Assembly (NCBI RefSeq): GCF_900115265.1
Contig: NZ_FOVU01000010.1
Span: 175,452-239,451 of the forward strand
DNA length: 64,000 bases
Source of the DNA: Bradyrhizobium sp. Ghvi
GTDB lineage: Bacteria > Pseudomonadota > Alphaproteobacteria > Rhizobiales > Xanthobacteraceae
Direction of reading: 5' to 3'
How positions within the stretch are numbered: the stretch's first letter is position 1; each line of letters opens with the position of its first letter. This document shows positions 63,801 through 64,000 of this stretch, one piece after another. A program made the translations under genes and the position numbers. The notes under the pieces were generated by a model. That model was given only the letters and a program-made list of their open reading frames with translations, was not told the origin of the DNA and did no database searches.

Positions 63801-64000
63801 GCGGTGAGCTCGTTGTGCGCGCCATTGCCGGTGTAGCTCCAGGCCCCGTTGGCATCGATCGTGAAGTCGCCGTAAGTGCCGTGCGCGTTGGTCTGCGCCA
63901 CCACGTGGGCTTCGCCGCTGTCGGGATCCACAATCGTCAGCTGGCCGGAGGTGTTGAGCGCTGCGGCCGTGTCGCCCTCGGTGACAGCCTTTGATTCCGA
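60875..64000 (-). CDS. Large VCBS-repeat adhesin/RTX-like surface protein (5' part outside window)
   Basis: Open from the right edge to the stop at 60875 (1041 residues seen); the N-terminus lies outside. Near-identical VCBS repeats of 102 residues (SVTEGDTAAALNTSGQLTIT, FTINANGAWSYTGNGAHNEL, QDQFTVTSQDGTATGTVTVT) occupy the first about 300 residues seen, followed by cadherin-like VCBS domains (GNVLTNDTDVDSSSLTV, GSYTYVVNENDATVQ) and a beta-helix-like C-terminal region (IDNTGTIELNSTG, VNSGTLEATGSGGMVI). The C-terminus ends with GNDHLDLLDVAFG and SYHDYFV, as in type I secreted proteins. Likely a surface adhesin for biofilm or root attachment. No cysteines apparent. Confidence 0.88.
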   Translation of the reverse strand, partial: SESKAVTEGDTAAALNTSGQLTIVDPDSGEAHVVAQTNAHGTYGDFTIDANGAWSYTGNGAHNELTAGQQVQDQFTVTSQDGTATGTVTVAITGSNDAATVSSDSKSVTEGNAAAALNTSGQLTITDPDTGEAHVVAQSNVHGSYGDFTINANGAWSYAGNGAHNELTAGQQVQDQFTVTSQDGTATGTVTVTITGTNDAATVSSDSKSVTEGDTAAALNTSGQLTITDPDTGEAHVVAQSNVHGSYGDFTINANGAWSYTGNGAHNELTAGQQVQDQFTVTSQDGTATGTVTVTITGTNDAPIAVNDTSTSPGATAATEKGGTANGSGGINGSGNVLTNDTDVDSSSLTVSAIRTGGTEGAGTAGTLGAGLVGAHGTLTLNANGSYTYVVNENDATVQALNVGQTTTDTFNYTVTDGSLTDTAVLTVTISGANDAPVNTVPGQQSVGNGTSGGSTATFTLRVADVDNGSETVSLSLGSSSQTSTGILTLSTTSGLTFSSGANGTKAMTFSGSISDINTALANVTFSGGSNNTTRTLTMTTTDGGGLADTDTVTIVKGSGATALAPAGIAGEAINLALVDPSDDPNDVITVTISGVPLGWSLSDATNNGDGTWTAHTNDVQSMTITSPLDFAGAVVLNVTQTWTNADGTTGTATVSDNVEAYAKGSPIFAVSGDDHLTASSGSDLLVFAQPIGHDVVYHFDAMHDQIDLIDYANFASFADVQAHTVSDANGDAVIELGEGQSITLQGLDPTSLNSSNFVFDQTPVTENSGSLVISDGALLPLSGTIDNTGTIELNSTGNGTNLELIEHGITLQGHGQVMLSDSDQNLITGATSDVTLTNVDNTIAGAGHLGDGTMGLVNKGMIVATGVNVLDIDTGTNIIVNSGTLEATGSGGMVIDSNLDNSGLLWAHGANITLNGSVTGGGTALMDGVATFEFGAASSTKITLDAGATGTIVLHDSFDFSGLVSGFNGNDHLDLLDVAFGAGTTASYVANQAGTGGTLSVNDGVHTTNIALLGQYDAAGFQTEADKNTGTMISYHDYFV
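63089..64000 (-). repeat. Tandem 306-bp repeats within the adhesin gene
   Basis: Three consecutive copies (about 63089-63394, 63395-63700, 63701-edge) with period exactly 306 bp, shown by the recurring CTGGTGACCGTGAACTGGTC at 63154 and 63460 and its near copy at 63766. Each copy encodes one 102-residue VCBS unit. High DNA identity favours recombination-driven change in copy number; the array continues past the edge. Confidence 0.88.

Noticed and set aside
63089..64000. Repeat array considered as CRISPR
   Set aside because: Repeats are contiguous 306-bp coding units without spacers and encode VCBS domains.

Overview
The window is a high-GC alphaproteobacterial chromosome segment. Gene content (che operon headed by a STAS protein, a BY-kinase type exopolysaccharide locus, VanZ-like proteins, a LapG-type cysteine protease, VCBS-repeat adhesin, many small secreted proteins) and the dense G/C third codon positions fit Bradyrhizobium or a close Nitrobacteraceae relative. 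This is inferred from protein resemblance, since no rRNA or tRNA is present.

Layout. 1-4.0 kb (minus strand): a CHASE2 adenylate/guanylate cyclase running off the left edge, a secreted FecR-like partner, and a REC/HD-GYP response regulator. 4.25-15.5 kb (plus): one chemotaxis operon, STAS protein-cheY-cheA-cheW-mcp-cheW-mcp-cheR-cheB, followed by a soluble protein with two degenerate receptor-hairpin motifs. 15.6-29.4 kb: an accessory stretch of mostly single genes: GrlR-like protein, a frameshifted small gene, CHRD protein, VanZ-like protein, CSS-motif EAL phosphodiesterase, Nudix hydrolase, many small membrane or secreted proteins, a PPP phosphatase, a LapG-like protease and an O-antigen-ligase-like membrane protein.

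30.2-57.4 kb: a large Wzx/Wzy-type polysaccharide locus. The plus arm carries an outer-membrane export lipoprotein, two Wzy-like proteins, a Gly-rich secreted protein, a Wzc/ExoP-type co-polymerase with tyrosine-rich tail, and a secreted beta-helix protein. The minus arm carries the priming glycosyl-phosphate transferase, an AGE-family epimerase, HldE, a GT9 glycosyltransferase, a Wzx-like flippase, an SGNH hydrolase, a GT4 glycosyltransferase, a hexapeptide acetyltransferase and a decayed second SGNH hydrolase. Fcl, a WcaI-like glycosyltransferase and Gmd follow, so GDP-L-fucose and probably an activated heptose feed the repeat unit. The central part (about 37.8-50 kb) is visibly richer in A/T than its surroundings.

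57.7-64 kb: VanZ-like protein, small genes, about 0.8 kb without a confident gene, then the C-terminal part of a very large VCBS-repeat adhesin on the minus strand that continues past the right edge.

Themes: signal transduction (chemotaxis, cAMP/cGMP, c-di-GMP breakdown) next to surface polysaccharide and adhesin functions. The most unusual items are the double-hairpin protein at the end of the che operon, a paralogous pair of membrane helical-repeat-like proteins at two places in the polysaccharide region, three Wzy-like proteins in one locus, an SGNH pseudogene beside its intact paralog, and two frame-disrupted small genes, one disrupted at a 10-G tract.
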